Source: Actinomycetes bacterium (GTDB taxonomy: Bacteria > Actinomycetota > Acidimicrobiia > Acidimicrobiales > Acidimicrobiaceae). From it: 64,000 nucleotides of DNA. Numbering within the stretch: the stretch's first letter is position 1; each line of letters starts with the position of its first letter. Made by a program: the position numbers and the translations under genes. The stretch lies in assembly GCA_021805205.1 (NCBI GenBank), contig JAJZFV010000002.1, positions 1 to 64,000 of the forward strand, given 5' to 3'. The notes below the pieces were generated by a model. The model was given only the letters and a program-made list of their open reading frames with translations, had not been told where the DNA came from and searched no databases. Shown here one piece after another: positions 29,109 to 40,584 of this stretch.

Positions 29109-29912
29109 CTACTGCAATGAATTGAAAAACGAGATCATCCCATCGGAGATAATCTCTTTATCAAAGTCCAATGTTGCGACGTGGAAAGAGTTCTTCAAGA
29201 TAACCTGCTCTATATTCTTGCACTTTGCAACGAGTAACTCACCAGAGTCAGGCGCGACCACATGATCGTCGACCGAGTTGAAGAGCAGAATTGGCATCTC
29301 CAACTTGTCCACCTGAGGGGCTAGTTCTATGGTCGCCTCGAACATCGACTTTGCAGCCCGCAGAGGAGAGCCGCCGTACGACTCCTCCTTTACATCGGGA
29401 TCCTTGATATCGGAGCCGACTGCTGGAAAAATTTCGAGGCCAGATTCGATACCTTGATTGATCATCTCCAAGAATGCCGGGGCTGGAGGAGCTATTAGAG
29501 GGTTTATGAGAACCATCGCGCAAACCTCGGCCGATCGCTTCAAGGCAAGGTCGATGGAGAGCGCTCCGCCCATAGAAATTCCAACCACAAAGATCGAACC
29601 ATACCTAGAGATTAGTAAGTCGGCTACTGCCTCCACTTTGGCCACATAATCCGAGAATCGCGTCTCTACCATATCTTCAATTGTGGTTCCATGCCCTGGT
29701 AATAGTGGAACTTCAAAGCTAAAACCCTCAGCTGCGGCGCGAAGATATTGAGGATAGAGGGTCTGGGGAGTGCCGGTGTAACCGTGTATGAAGAGGATCG
29801 GAAATGGACGAGTACCGTCCAAATATGAAACTTCGCTGCGCAAGTCTGCCGGTGCCGAAAAACTCAATGCATCTCCTTTGTTTTGGCCGCTTGAAACGAA
29901 TCGTAGCAGCAA
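29109..29912 (-). CDS. Alpha/beta hydrolase, carboxylesterase-like
   Basis: A 267-residue serine hydrolase. The oxyanion-side motif LFIHGYTGTPQTLYP lies near residue 41, the nucleophile elbow VVGISMGGAL (G-I-S-M-G) near 112, the acid in NSVDDHVVAPDSG near 212 and the catalytic His in NSFHVATLDFD near 243. This order and the PLLPGHGT motif fit Est30-type carboxylesterases or monoacylglycerol lipases. The substrate is unknown. The TTG start at 29912 is uncertain. It precedes gatC by 45 bp on the same strand and is divergent from the SCP2-like gene. Confidence 0.85.
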   Translation of the reverse strand: MLLRFVSSGQNKGDALSFSAPADLRSEVSYLDGTRPFPILFIHGYTGTPQTLYPQYLRAAAEGFSFEVPLLPGHGTTIEDMVETRFSDYVAKVEAVADLLISRYGSIFVVGISMGGALSIDLALKRSAEVCAMVLINPLIAPPAPAFLEMINQGIESGLEIFPAVGSDIKDPDVKEESYGGSPLRAAKSMFEATIELAPQVDKLEMPILLFNSVDDHVVAPDSGELLVAKCKNIEQVILKNSFHVATLDFDKEIISDGMISFFNSLQ

Positions 29913-30054
29913 TTCTCTTTAAATTGGAGCCGTAAGGAATTTACAGGGCACAAAAGGAGGGACCAAAGTATCCAACTTGGCGATTTGCAAAGCTTGCCTG
30001 CAACTACTTCAGTTTTGAACGGTAGTCTAAAGCTAGGTTAGGAAGGCGATTTAG

Positions 30055-30474
30055 TTGGATAAGTACCCATTTTTATCACCCGAGTGGATCGATAAGGTTC
30101 GCGAATTACGCAAAGAATACGTCGACACAAACGGCATACCAGCGACTGACACTTCGATTCGCATGAACCAAATCGTCACCGAAGTTCCTTTTGGTGGCGG
30201 TGAACTAGCTACCTACATCGATACCACAAGTGGATTCGTCGACATTGAAATGGGTCAGCTAGAAGATGCGGATATAACAATTCGTATCGACTACAACACC
30301 GCTAAGGCGATCTTCGTTGATATGGATGCCCAAGTAGCAATGAGTGCTTTCATGCAGGGAAAGATCAAAGTCACAGGAGACTTTACCAAGCTAGTTGCCC
30401 TTCAAAGTCAATTCGCACCCGGCGAGTCAAACCCACAAGTGATGATCGATATCCTCAAAGAGATTACCGCTTAG
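30055..30474 (+). CDS. SCP2 sterol-carrier-like domain protein
   Basis: A 139-residue cytoplasmic protein with one SCP2-type lipid-binding fold. Visible are the conserved strand pattern TYIDTTSGFVDIEMGQLEDADITIRIDYNTAKAIF (about 61-97) and the C-terminal helix pattern AMSAFMQGKIKVTGDFTKLVALQ (about 105-128), where GKIKVTGDxxKL is the family hallmark. Proteins of this type bind acyl chains or other hydrophobic ligands; the ligand here is unknown. The start is TTG 30055, 8 bases after AGGAAGG. Divergent from the hydrolase gene and convergent with the kinase gene. Confidence 0.85.
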   Translation: MDKYPFLSPEWIDKVRELRKEYVDTNGIPATDTSIRMNQIVTEVPFGGGELATYIDTTSGFVDIEMGQLEDADITIRIDYNTAKAIFVDMDAQVAMSAFMQGKIKVTGDFTKLVALQSQFAPGESNPQVMIDILKEITA

Positions 30475-30485
30475 CGATCAGTCGC

Positions 30486-32648
30486 CTACTTACCGATTGT
30501 GTATACGTCAACCGTGGTGCCATACAATACGGAGGTTCCACCGGTGGGGTTTTGAAATATAACCACACCATTTCCATTCGGACCGTAGACGTTTCCAACC
30601 GAAAGTCCAACTGCTGCAAGCGCTGCTTCGGCCTGTTTCAGAGGAGTTGCGGTCAGATCGGGGACGGTTACTAGATGGGGCCCAAGCGATACAACAAATG
30701 AGATCGTTGTTCCGCGGGCTACCATGTTTCCGGGTGCAACAGATTGCGATATCACCTGTCCAGAAGCTACGGTGTTGGAGTACGCAGTCGTAGCAGATGG
30801 CACCAAACCAATACTGGTGAGCGCATTGTTGGCCGCACTCTGACTATCGCCGATGAGGCTTGGAACGCTCCTAGGCGCCGGCCCTTTTGACTCAATGATT
30901 GACACTACTGAGCCAATCTTCAAGGTTCCCGACGACGGACTCTGCGAGATTACAATCCCATTTGGAACCGTCTCGGAGTACTGAGTCGTTACATTGGAGC
31001 TAAGTCCTGCCGTCACCAAAGAGTAGTTGGCTCCTTCGAGCGATGTCCCAACAACATTTGGGACACTTACTGGCGCTGGTCCCGTCGACACCACCAAAGA
31101 AACCGAGGAGTGTTGTGTCAACTTTGAACCGGGAAAAGGCCTTTCCGAGATTACTGAGCCACTTGGAATCGAAGGATCGCTGTGATATGAAATCCTTCCA
31201 AGTGAAAGTTGACTCCGCGTGAGGGAACTCTTCGCTTGGGCTACCGTCAAGGAGATGACATTAGGGGTGGCATAGAGGGTAGGTGAGTGTTGGGCAAGGG
31301 TCAAGGCGTAAGCACCACCACCGGCTAGAAGTAGCAAAATAGCTAGCGCAATTCCGATAATCCTGCCTCTCTTGGTTTCGGAGTGCTCCTCGGCCTCATC
31401 GTCGGCCACCACGGCCTCAGGAACTTCTTCGCCTGCTACCGCCTCTTTGGCCCCGTCGACTTCATGGTCGTAAGGGACAAATGATTCATCTTGGTCATAT
31501 GGAAGGCGACCGACGCGGCTCCCAGCCACAACCTCAACGAACTCAAAGGTTCTCGTGGCGTCGATAGCAGCTGCTTCAAAGTTTATCGTAGCGTCGGTGC
31601 CGACTAATCCAAGGTCCAAAGCTTTGGCGCTTTGCATAGTCCCATCTATAGGCTCGCCTCCCACCGCTTCGTTAGCAGCTACAGCATCCTGGTTTTGAGA
31701 TGGCTGAAATCCTAACCCATTAGGGTCATCGTCTATGGTCAAAGGTGCGACTACGGTTGGTGGATCCAATACCGAACTTGAAGCTACGTAATGGCTCACC
31801 GCCACTTTCGACGGACGAGGTAGGAGGCGCGACAACTCTCCAAATGCCTCTTCCGCCTCTGATGCGCTTATTCGCTCGCTTGGATCGAGGCGTGACATCG
31901 CGCGCAATATAGGGCGAAGTGGACCTAGGGCCTCTGGAACATCAAAGTCGCCGTGAGTTCTAGCCATAGCCGACGCATATGTTGTATCTGCCAAAAAAGG
32001 AGGAACTCCCGTGACCGACTCTGTTACAACGAGCGCAAAGGAGTATATATCACTCGCTTTATTGGAGGATTCGCCAAAGATCTGCTCCGGAGAGGCGTAC
32101 CGCGCTGTTCCAACAACCGCACCGACTGGCTCGGTCCAAGCCGCCGCCGCGAGCGCCCGTGCTATTCCAAAGTCAGCGACCCTTATACGACCGTCCTCAT
32201 CAAAGAGTAAGTTAGATGGTTTGATATCTCTATGGACATATCCCTTTTGGTGGGCGTAGGATAGCGCGGCCGCAATATCGTGGGCCACAGCTGACGCCTG
32301 GGCGTGATCGAGGGTAATGTCTCGATCCAGCAGCGCCCGAAGAGTCCCCCCCGAAAGAAATTCAAATACCAGATACGGTGCAGAGTCACTTTGCCCCGAG
32401 TCAAAGACTCTTACGATGCTCGGGTGGTTTAGCGATGCAGCAGCCTTAGCCTCAGCGTGGAATTGTCGAGCAAAAGTGGCGTAGTTGCTCGACCCCTCGT
32501 GCAGTAACTTTATAGCCACCTTTCGACCAAGGGTCATGTCGCGGGCCAGGTAAACCACACCTGAGCCACCCGTTCCAACAATATCAATAAGGACGAAACG
32601 ATCTGAAAGTACAGAACCTATCTTTTCGTTCGGACTCTTCAAATGCAC
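30486..32648 (-). CDS. pknB: Membrane Ser/Thr protein kinase with four PASTA repeats
   Basis: Eukaryote-like kinase that links cell-wall state to phosphorylation. The kinase domain (about 15-275) has the glycine loop GTGGSGVV (25-32), Lys47 in VAIK, the HRD-type loop HRDIKPSNLL with Asp141 and the DFG Asp159. A Pro/Glu-rich linker (about 275-425) leads to one membrane helix (about 432-452, GIALAILLLLAGGGAYALTL). Four PASTA repeats of about 66 residues (456-720) follow outside the cell; these bind muropeptides or lipid II in PknB/StkP. It lies 90 bp behind ligA, not in the usual cell-division gene cluster, so it may be a paralogue of the main PknB. Confidence 0.93.
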   Translation of the reverse strand: MHLKSPNEKIGSVLSDRFVLIDIVGTGGSGVVYLARDMTLGRKVAIKLLHEGSSNYATFARQFHAEAKAAASLNHPSIVRVFDSGQSDSAPYLVFEFLSGGTLRALLDRDITLDHAQASAVAHDIAAALSYAHQKGYVHRDIKPSNLLFDEDGRIRVADFGIARALAAAAWTEPVGAVVGTARYASPEQIFGESSNKASDIYSFALVVTESVTGVPPFLADTTYASAMARTHGDFDVPEALGPLRPILRAMSRLDPSERISASEAEEAFGELSRLLPRPSKVAVSHYVASSSVLDPPTVVAPLTIDDDPNGLGFQPSQNQDAVAANEAVGGEPIDGTMQSAKALDLGLVGTDATINFEAAAIDATRTFEFVEVVAGSRVGRLPYDQDESFVPYDHEVDGAKEAVAGEEVPEAVVADDEAEEHSETKRGRIIGIALAILLLLAGGGAYALTLAQHSPTLYATPNVISLTVAQAKSSLTRSQLSLGRISYHSDPSIPSGSVISERPFPGSKLTQHSSVSLVVSTGPAPVSVPNVVGTSLEGANYSLVTAGLSSNVTTQYSETVPNGIVISQSPSSGTLKIGSVVSIIESKGPAPRSVPSLIGDSQSAANNALTSIGLVPSATTAYSNTVASGQVISQSVAPGNMVARGTTISFVVSLGPHLVTVPDLTATPLKQAEAALAAVGLSVGNVYGPNGNGVVIFQNPTGGTSVLYGTTVDVYTIGK

Positions 32649-32738
32649 CTGCTACTGAATAACTGCAACCAAACCGGCCTTACCCCTTAGAGTTTAGATT
32701 GACATTGAAGCTACCGACTCGATTGAGAATTTGAACCA

Positions 32739-34817
<2,079 letters not shown>

Positions 34818-34853
34818 TTATCGCCCAACACTCTCTCGTTGCGTTATGTCTGC

Positions 34854-35888
34854 TTACCTAGTTACAACAGCGCTGCCCAAGACGCAATTTCCGTCGTAAA
34901 AGGCGATTGTTTGGCCTGCGGCAACCCTTCGAACTTTGTCCTCTACCATAACTTGATCACCCATGAACGTTGCTACCGAGACTCGGCCATGGGCAGAGGT
35001 CTGAATCTCCACTCGTTGGCCAATTTCTATAGCCGCACCAATTGCGGCAACTTGACCGAATCGAATTGTATCGGTGTAGGTCTCTTCGAGTCGACCCATT
35101 ACCACTGTATTTTTTTCGGTGTCGACGTCTACGACGTAACGCCTAGTCGAGTCCCCAAGGGTACCGAGTCCCTTCCTTTGACCAATCGTAACCACTTCGC
35201 GGGAAGCTACCTCTCCTAGAAGGGCACCACTGTCGCTATCTATAACCTTCGCCGGGGTCAACTTGGTACGCTGCCCTAGAAACTCGACCCTTGAGGTTGT
35301 GGATGCGATAAAACAAACGTCTTGAGAGTCCGGCTTCTGCGCTGTAATCAACCCCGCATCACTTGCGATCTGTCGTACCTTATCCTTTTCCATCCCACCT
35401 ATCGGGAGCAGCAAGTGCGAAAGGCGGCTTTGGCCGATCATGGAGATCACATAAGACTGATCTTTGTTAGGGTCGATACCTCTCATAAGCTTGCGCTCAC
35501 CGTTTAATTCTTCGACCCTTGCGTAGTGGCCAGTTGCCACAGCCTCAAAGCCAAGACGCAGCGCCCGATCGATAAAAAGGTCGAACTTGATACTGCGATT
35601 GCACTCGATGCAGGGGTTTGGCGTAAGCCCACCTGCGTATGAGTCGACATAGTGAGAGACTACCTTATCCTCGAACTCCTCAGTAAAGTTGAAGACATGG
35701 TGCTCTACGCCGATTTTGTTAGCCACCATACGCGCATCTGCAACGTCAGCCACAGAGCAGCACCCTGAGTCGCTAACCCCGCCCCACAACTTCATGGTGG
35801 CGCCTACCACATCATGACCTGCATCTTTTAGAAGCAGTGCCGCAACTGAAGAGTCGACCCCACCTGACATGGCTACCAAAATGCGCAA
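34854..35888 (-). CDS. mnmA: tRNA-specific 2-thiouridylase
   Basis: Adds sulfur to the wobble uridine of tRNA for Lys, Glu and Gln. I place the start at TTG 35888 (MRILVAMSGGVDSS, with ACGGAG upstream), giving 344 residues; an ATG at 35939 would add 17 residues with no family match. Visible are the PP-loop AMSGGVDSSVAA, the catalytic Cys in TPNPCIECNRSIKFD near 92, the second Cys in DSQDVCFIAST near 190 and the C-terminal beta-barrel with QTIAFYDGNCVLGSAVV. mnmA-ligA adjacency is frequent in actinobacteria. Confidence 0.94.
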   Translation of the reverse strand: MRILVAMSGGVDSSVAALLLKDAGHDVVGATMKLWGGVSDSGCCSVADVADARMVANKIGVEHHVFNFTEEFEDKVVSHYVDSYAGGLTPNPCIECNRSIKFDLFIDRALRLGFEAVATGHYARVEELNGERKLMRGIDPNKDQSYVISMIGQSRLSHLLLPIGGMEKDKVRQIASDAGLITAQKPDSQDVCFIASTTSRVEFLGQRTKLTPAKVIDSDSGALLGEVASREVVTIGQRKGLGTLGDSTRRYVVDVDTEKNTVVMGRLEETYTDTIRFGQVAAIGAAIEIGQRVEIQTSAHGRVSVATFMGDQVMVEDKVRRVAAGQTIAFYDGNCVLGSAVVTR

Positions 35889-35982
35889 CAGAGTCTCCGT
35901 GAAATAGTTAAAGGAAAGACGAAAAGGCCTACAAAACATTCTATCTCAAGGCCCCAAGACTCAAAGCGGGCCGAAGTAGGAG

Positions 35983-36828
35983 CTAGAAGTGCTCCCTTAG
36001 TAGTGATGGACGATCAGTGATCAATCCATCAACACCGCGATCAATGAGAAGTTCCATCTCCTCTTTTTCATTGATTGTCCAAACGTGCACGGCTTTACCA
36101 CCCTCATGAGCAGCGTCAACGAACTCCTTGGTGGCTAATTCAATCTCACCATAGAAATGGGGAATCTGAAATGCAATATATGGTGAAGCCTTGGCGATGG
36201 CGACTGCTTGTTTGAAGTCGGAGATGAGCGCGAAGTAGAACTCAGATATTTCGCCCGGACCAGCCGACGTAAATATCTCAGCTGAAAGCTTGCGAACTGC
36301 AAAGAGTGATGAGTCACGGAAGGATGCAACGATCACCCTCTCTTGAGCTCTGGCATCTAATATCTCTTCAACTACGCGAGATTCGTAGGGTTCTGCATTC
36401 GCAGGAGCCGCCTTGATATCCACGTTGACGATCGTGTTGGGGTACCGTGCCAGAACCTCGCGAAAGGTTGCCACTCCAAACCGAGGATCCTTAGGCCATT
36501 TGCCACGATAGGCGTACTCGGAACCATGGCGGCCGACCGAAGCGTATTCGTTGGCACCCGGCACAAACCAATAGGCGTTGTCTAAACCAACGATCTCTTC
36601 AAAGTTAAGATCCGAGGCGCGCCCGTCACCCGATGTGGTTCTATCAACCTCGTTATCGTGAAGCACTACGATGACGCCATCTTTCGTGCAATGGAGGTCT
36701 AGCTCGAGGCCGGGTAGTCCAAGTTCCACCGCACGATCCATCGCGAAGAGAGTTGAAGATGGGGCCTCTAGAGCTCCACCACGATGGGCATAGTACATTT
36801 CGCGGCGCTCGAGCCACGGATTTGTCAT
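35983..36828 (-). CDS. Glycerophosphodiester phosphodiesterase
   Basis: Hydrolyses deacylated phospholipids such as glycerophosphocholine to glycerol-3-phosphate and an alcohol. The 281-residue TIM barrel has YAHRGGALEAPSSTLFAM near residue 12 (catalytic His-Arg), LELDLHCTKDGVIVVLHDNEVDRTTSGDG near 38 (Glu/Asp metal ligands and second His) and, at the C-terminus, VWTINEKEEMELLIDRGVDGLITDRP. There is no signal peptide, so it acts in the cytoplasm. It lies 36 bp behind the response regulator and 94 bp ahead of mnmA. Confidence 0.92.
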   Translation of the reverse strand: MTNPWLERREMYYAHRGGALEAPSSTLFAMDRAVELGLPGLELDLHCTKDGVIVVLHDNEVDRTTSGDGRASDLNFEEIVGLDNAYWFVPGANEYASVGRHGSEYAYRGKWPKDPRFGVATFREVLARYPNTIVNVDIKAAPANAEPYESRVVEEILDARAQERVIVASFRDSSLFAVRKLSAEIFTSAGPGEISEFYFALISDFKQAVAIAKASPYIAFQIPHFYGEIELATKEFVDAAHEGGKAVHVWTINEKEEMELLIDRGVDGLITDRPSLLREHF

Positions 36829-36864
36829 CTGAAACTCACAATCGTCTATGTAACCTACGAGTTA

Positions 36865-37509
36865 CTACTCGATAATTCCTTCTCGACGAGCGGTCGAGAC
36901 CGCTTCGAGCATTGAGTGGCACTCGAGCTTTGAAATTATCCTAGCGATGTGGTTACGTGCGGTATTCAATGAGATGTTAAGAGAAGTGGAGATATCTGAT
37001 GCGGAGTTACCTTCGTCGAGCATTCGCAGAACCTCGATCTCGCGCTTCGTAAGGTTATCTCCTACCCTTTGCCTGCGTCCAGACAGGATTGATAGGACCT
37101 CGGTGGCCATAGATGGCTCCATTACCGATCTACCACGGACCGAATCTCGGATTCCACGGATCACGTCATGAAGAGGAACGTCCTTCGTCAAGAAACCCGC
37201 CGCACCGTGCGAAACAGCAAAAGCTGCACTGCGGGCATCCCTTACTGCCGTCAGAACCAATATCGCAATGTTCTCATCGAGTGCCCGTAGTCGTTCAATT
37301 ACATCTAGCCCCTCGTCGTCACCGAGCCTCATATCCATGAGAACGACATCACATCCCCGGGTCGAAATGTAGTTGGCGGCCTCGTTGCCGTCTTTGGCGA
37401 CGCCAACCACTCGCATATCTGATTGAGTCGAGAGCGCCATCGACATCGTCTCGGCGAAGACAGTATGGTCCTCCACGATCAAAACTCGGATAGGTTCATC
37501 TGGCAACAA
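36865..37509 (-). CDS. NarL/FixJ-type response regulator
   Basis: A 214-residue DNA-binding regulator. The receiver domain (about 8-123) has acidic VEDHT, the phosphorylatable Asp in CDVVLMDMRLGDDEG near 57, a Thr in VLTAVRD near 88 and the Lys in GFLTKDVP near 109. A LuxR-type HTH (about 148-210) contains LTKREIEVLRMLDEGNSASD and LNISLNTARNHIARIISKL. It is divergent from the CHASE3 histidine kinase (37824-39500), which is its likely partner, although 314 bp separate the starts. It heads a minus-strand run that continues into the phosphodiesterase, mnmA, ligA and pknB genes. Confidence 0.9.
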   Translation of the reverse strand: MLPDEPIRVLIVEDHTVFAETMSMALSTQSDMRVVGVAKDGNEAANYISTRGCDVVLMDMRLGDDEGLDVIERLRALDENIAILVLTAVRDARSAAFAVSHGAAGFLTKDVPLHDVIRGIRDSVRGRSVMEPSMATEVLSILSGRRQRVGDNLTKREIEVLRMLDEGNSASDISTSLNISLNTARNHIARIISKLECHSMLEAVSTARREGIIE

Positions 37510-37823
37510 CGGAGCCTCCGACTCAATAGAAATAATCAGCTACAGATGTCGAACATCTGCTTGCACGAATGTCCGCCACACTCAGGAACGGAAAGGACCC
37601 CCAACAGATTTATTTGTCGAGTCAGCCTATGCCTTCCCCCAATTGCGGCAAAGATCCGAGACACTAAAAATTATACATCAGCTATAGCTAGGATTTATCC
37701 CTAATTCAAGATAATATAGTCATTTTGAATATAACTTGCATGACTTCGGCTACGTCGAACGATAGAGCATGTGAGACCACCCGTAGCTACCCATTGCCCT
37801 ATTATTTGAAGTGAGGTGAGAAG
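37510..37823. promoter_or_regulatory. Divergent control region between regulator and kinase genes
   Basis: This 314-bp gap holds no gene. The middle (about 37660-37740) is AT-rich and contains TTCAA and TTGAA arms around AATATAG. TATTAT at 37800-37805 is a possible -10 box for the kinase gene, but no good -35 was found. Promoter positions are uncertain. Confidence 0.3.
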
Positions 37824-39500
37824 GTGAGAAAGCGCTTTAAAGCTGCCAAGGCTAAGTTGTCGTTCTCGGCGATATTCCTAATTGCGGGCATATTCCTCTC
37901 GCTAACGGCAATAGCAAATGCAATTGCGATATACGGGGCGATAGCAAACGAGGTAAATACTGCCAACGTTTCAAACGGCATATTTCATCCAGCCGAGAAC
38001 TCTATTGGCAAGCTTCTTATCGGATATCTCAACCAAGAGACCGGCCTTCGTGGCTACGTTCTCACCGGAGATACCAGCTTCCTGGCCCCATTTGTCAGTG
38101 GAAGTAGCCAAGTTGAATCGGCCTACAAAGTGCTTACCGCCTCCCTTGTCAACTACCCCAAGCTTTCCACCCTTCTACGCCAAGTTCAAGTTGCAGGGTC
38201 TAGTTGGGAGATCTCCGCTTCGCTCCACGAGAGCGTACCTTCCCTTGAACAAGGAGCCCTACCTTCAGCTATTCAATCGAGCCTCCAAGAAGACCAGGCG
38301 AGCTTCGACTCGCTAAACGCCAAGATTTCTAACCTTAATCGTCAGATACTCCATACCGATGATGCACTTAGGCGTGACGCTACAGCCGCCCTCGTAAGAC
38401 TAAAAAACACAGTTGCCATCGCGGCTATCGCATCACTATTTGTCATTGCAACCTTGGGAATACTCTTCTTTCGATTCATCGTCCAACCAATCGGAAGACT
38501 TCGCGATGGCGCAAATTTGGTAGCAGGTGGGAGTCTAAATACTCCAGTAACTGTAAAGGGAGCTCGAGAGACAGAGTCTCTCTCTGCCTCGATCGAAGCT
38601 ATGCGACAGGGAATACTTCGGGAGTCTGACATAGAGCGAAAGACCGCACTTCTAAATTCGCAATTTCGAGAGCGACGGGAGGTCGCCGAGGCGATCCACG
38701 ACAATCCCCTTCAACTTTTAGCGGCTGCAAAATTGAGGCTACAAATTGCGCGGGGAGAGACACGTCTCGACCCGGTTGATCCTGTCGTCGCCCTGATCGA
38801 TAAGTCGACCGATTGGATGAGAAATATGATTGCGACACTCTATCCACCCGGGCTAGCTCGGATGGACTTTGAGCAAGCAGTAAGGGAGCACATCGCTTCA
38901 ATTGAGTTGGGTGGTGAGACCCAAATAAAGGCCAATGTTGAGTTGGGGGAGTTGGTAGATAGGGACTCGCACTCCGAGTCGACCTTGCTCTTGGGATTTA
39001 GGTGCGTTCAGGAGCTGGCCTCTAATGCCCTCAAGGGGGCAAATGGAGGACTTATCTACCTGAATGTGAAGGCGTCAAAGACAGAGATGCTCGTTGAGTC
39101 GATCAACCCCATAAACGACGACGACTTCAACGAAGTCTCAAAGATTGCAATATCACTTAAGTCTTCGTCCATCCGACGACACAGCAACGCCGGTCATCTT
39201 GGAATACCACTACTTGTCGACTCCGTCGAATCGGTTGGCGGGCAATTTACAATCCGAAATATCGATCTACGGGGCGACAAGATCAAAGAACGAACCATGT
39301 TCAAAAGCGACGCCCCATGGTCTCCCTTGTATCAAGAAGAGGGATTGGTGGCATCGACAAAGTGGGAGAGCAGTGCGAGGGAGATAAACCGTATGCTCAC
39401 TACCCTCAATGCGAGCGAAGGGCACTATATCTTCTTCTCCGCAACAATTCCACTCCTTGGTGATGCCAACAGAGGGTCGAGACCGATTCTCTCTAATTAA
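37824..39500 (+). CDS. CHASE3-HAMP sensor histidine kinase with an atypical ATPase domain
   Basis: A 558-residue membrane sensor starting at GTG 37824. Layout: membrane helix (about 12-38), extracellular CHASE3 domain (about 45-185, with LIGYLNQETGLRGYVLTGD), second helix (about 196-218), HAMP (about 215-268) and a HisKA_3 dimerisation domain with His292 in AEAIHDNPLQLLAAAKLRLQ. The HATPase part keeps an N-box-like QELASNALKGA and a GHLGIPLLVDSVESVGG stretch, but the DxGxG box is replaced by NPINDDDF. ATP binding may be weak or altered. About 60 extra residues follow. It is divergent from the NarL-type regulator, its likely partner. Confidence 0.85.
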   Translation: MRKRFKAAKAKLSFSAIFLIAGIFLSLTAIANAIAIYGAIANEVNTANVSNGIFHPAENSIGKLLIGYLNQETGLRGYVLTGDTSFLAPFVSGSSQVESAYKVLTASLVNYPKLSTLLRQVQVAGSSWEISASLHESVPSLEQGALPSAIQSSLQEDQASFDSLNAKISNLNRQILHTDDALRRDATAALVRLKNTVAIAAIASLFVIATLGILFFRFIVQPIGRLRDGANLVAGGSLNTPVTVKGARETESLSASIEAMRQGILRESDIERKTALLNSQFRERREVAEAIHDNPLQLLAAAKLRLQIARGETRLDPVDPVVALIDKSTDWMRNMIATLYPPGLARMDFEQAVREHIASIELGGETQIKANVELGELVDRDSHSESTLLLGFRCVQELASNALKGANGGLIYLNVKASKTEMLVESINPINDDDFNEVSKIAISLKSSSIRRHSNAGHLGIPLLVDSVESVGGQFTIRNIDLRGDKIKERTMFKSDAPWSPLYQEEGLVASTKWESSAREINRMLTTLNASEGHYIFFSATIPLLGDANRGSRPILSN

Positions 39501-40317
39501 CGGAATTACTCGAGCCGACTTTGGATGCTAAGGGGCTTTCAACGGGCCGATAGGTCTCCTCGATGAGATCGATCGACTCCTGCAGATCCCATTTATCCAC
39601 CCCTTCGGTAGCCTTAAAGCGAGCAAGAGCATCATCAGCGCACCTCTTAGGTAAGTCCCTCCTACAGATCTCACCGATCAAAGTGTGGTGAAATACCGGA
39701 TCTCCAGAGAGCTCAACCAACCTTTCGATATTCGCGTCATGGGCTGACTTGGGAACTGGACCAGTCACATACTCCACTCCATTTGAAGTAATGGTCTCCC
39801 AAAGCGCGGGAGGAACTTCGTTCTTTGAAAAGCCCGCCACCCACGAAGATCTGGGGTCAACCTCAAGGAGGGCAAGCATATCGTGGACCATCAACTCAAG
39901 TGCCCTGCGGGGAATCTGCCGAAATTTTAGGCAATCGCCGAATCGATTGAGTGGAAGATTTGGAGCTTGTGATATCTCGCGAATGACCTCGGCGGTCAAC
40001 TCTATCTGTTCAAGAAGTTTCGATACCAACTGCTCTCCCACGTATGGGGAGAGGACCGACCTCAATATTGACTCGACGTCTACCTCGCCAGACGAGCCGT
40101 CCCAGTGAACGGTTACTTTGTCTCCGCTGTCCTGCCCGTCGATCCCGCGGCTATGTCCAAGAAGGCAGGTAAAATCTGGATAGGTTACCTGCTGGACACA
40201 GCTTCCTCCCCAAATTTCAGAACACTTTGCATACTTCAAATTGGCCACACCCATTTCAATTCGCCTATACGATCGAGAATTACTCCGACAAGAGCAACTT
40301 CTAAGAAGTTCGACCAT
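39493..40317 (-). CDS. Hypothetical protein, no recognised family
   Basis: Up to 274 residues, converging on the sensor kinase gene with an 8-bp overlap of the ends. If translation begins at Met22 (40254) the protein is 253 residues. The N-terminal part has three spaced cysteines (KCSEIWGGSC and FTCLLGH). The middle and C-terminal parts are predicted helical and acidic/basic mixed (VESILRSVLSPYVGEQLVSKLLEQIEL; EICRRDLPKRCADDALARFKATEG). No membrane segment, signal peptide or catalytic motif is visible. The codon pattern looks like a real gene. It lies between two signalling genes, but no role can be assigned. Confidence 0.6.
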   Translation of the reverse strand: MVELLRSCSCRSNSRSYRRIEMGVANLKYAKCSEIWGGSCVQQVTYPDFTCLLGHSRGIDGQDSGDKVTVHWDGSSGEVDVESILRSVLSPYVGEQLVSKLLEQIELTAEVIREISQAPNLPLNRFGDCLKFRQIPRRALELMVHDMLALLEVDPRSSWVAGFSKNEVPPALWETITSNGVEYVTGPVPKSAHDANIERLVELSGDPVFHHTLIGEICRRDLPKRCADDALARFKATEGVDKWDLQESIDLIEETYRPVESPLASKVGSSNSVN

Positions 40318-40500
40318 GTCGCAATAAGTCTTTAGGCACTTTGACTCACTCCGATTTTCTCAGGTATCGCCACTCCGAATTGAAATGGAGTCCAAAGCAA
40401 TATACGCTTTTGCGAAGGCGTAGTATATTGAGACCGCCCTCAGACGTATGTGGTCGATCGGTGGCTGGTGGGAAAGATAGTACTTTTTTACTAATCAAAA

Positions 40501-40540
40501 GTCACAACAATTGTCACAAATCGACAAATAATGTCGACAA
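40501..40540. repeat. Array of four short direct repeats before the lone receiver gene
   Basis: GTCACAA occurs at 40501-40507 and 40513-40519 (12 bp apart) and CGACAA at 40522-40527 and 40535-40540 (13 bp apart). Repeats at about one helical turn are typical of regulator half-sites. The array ends 45 bp before the preferred start of the receiver gene. Confidence 0.35.
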
Positions 40541-40584
40541 TACTTGATGGGATTCAAGTTAGAAGTAATGAGGCCGAGACGGTT

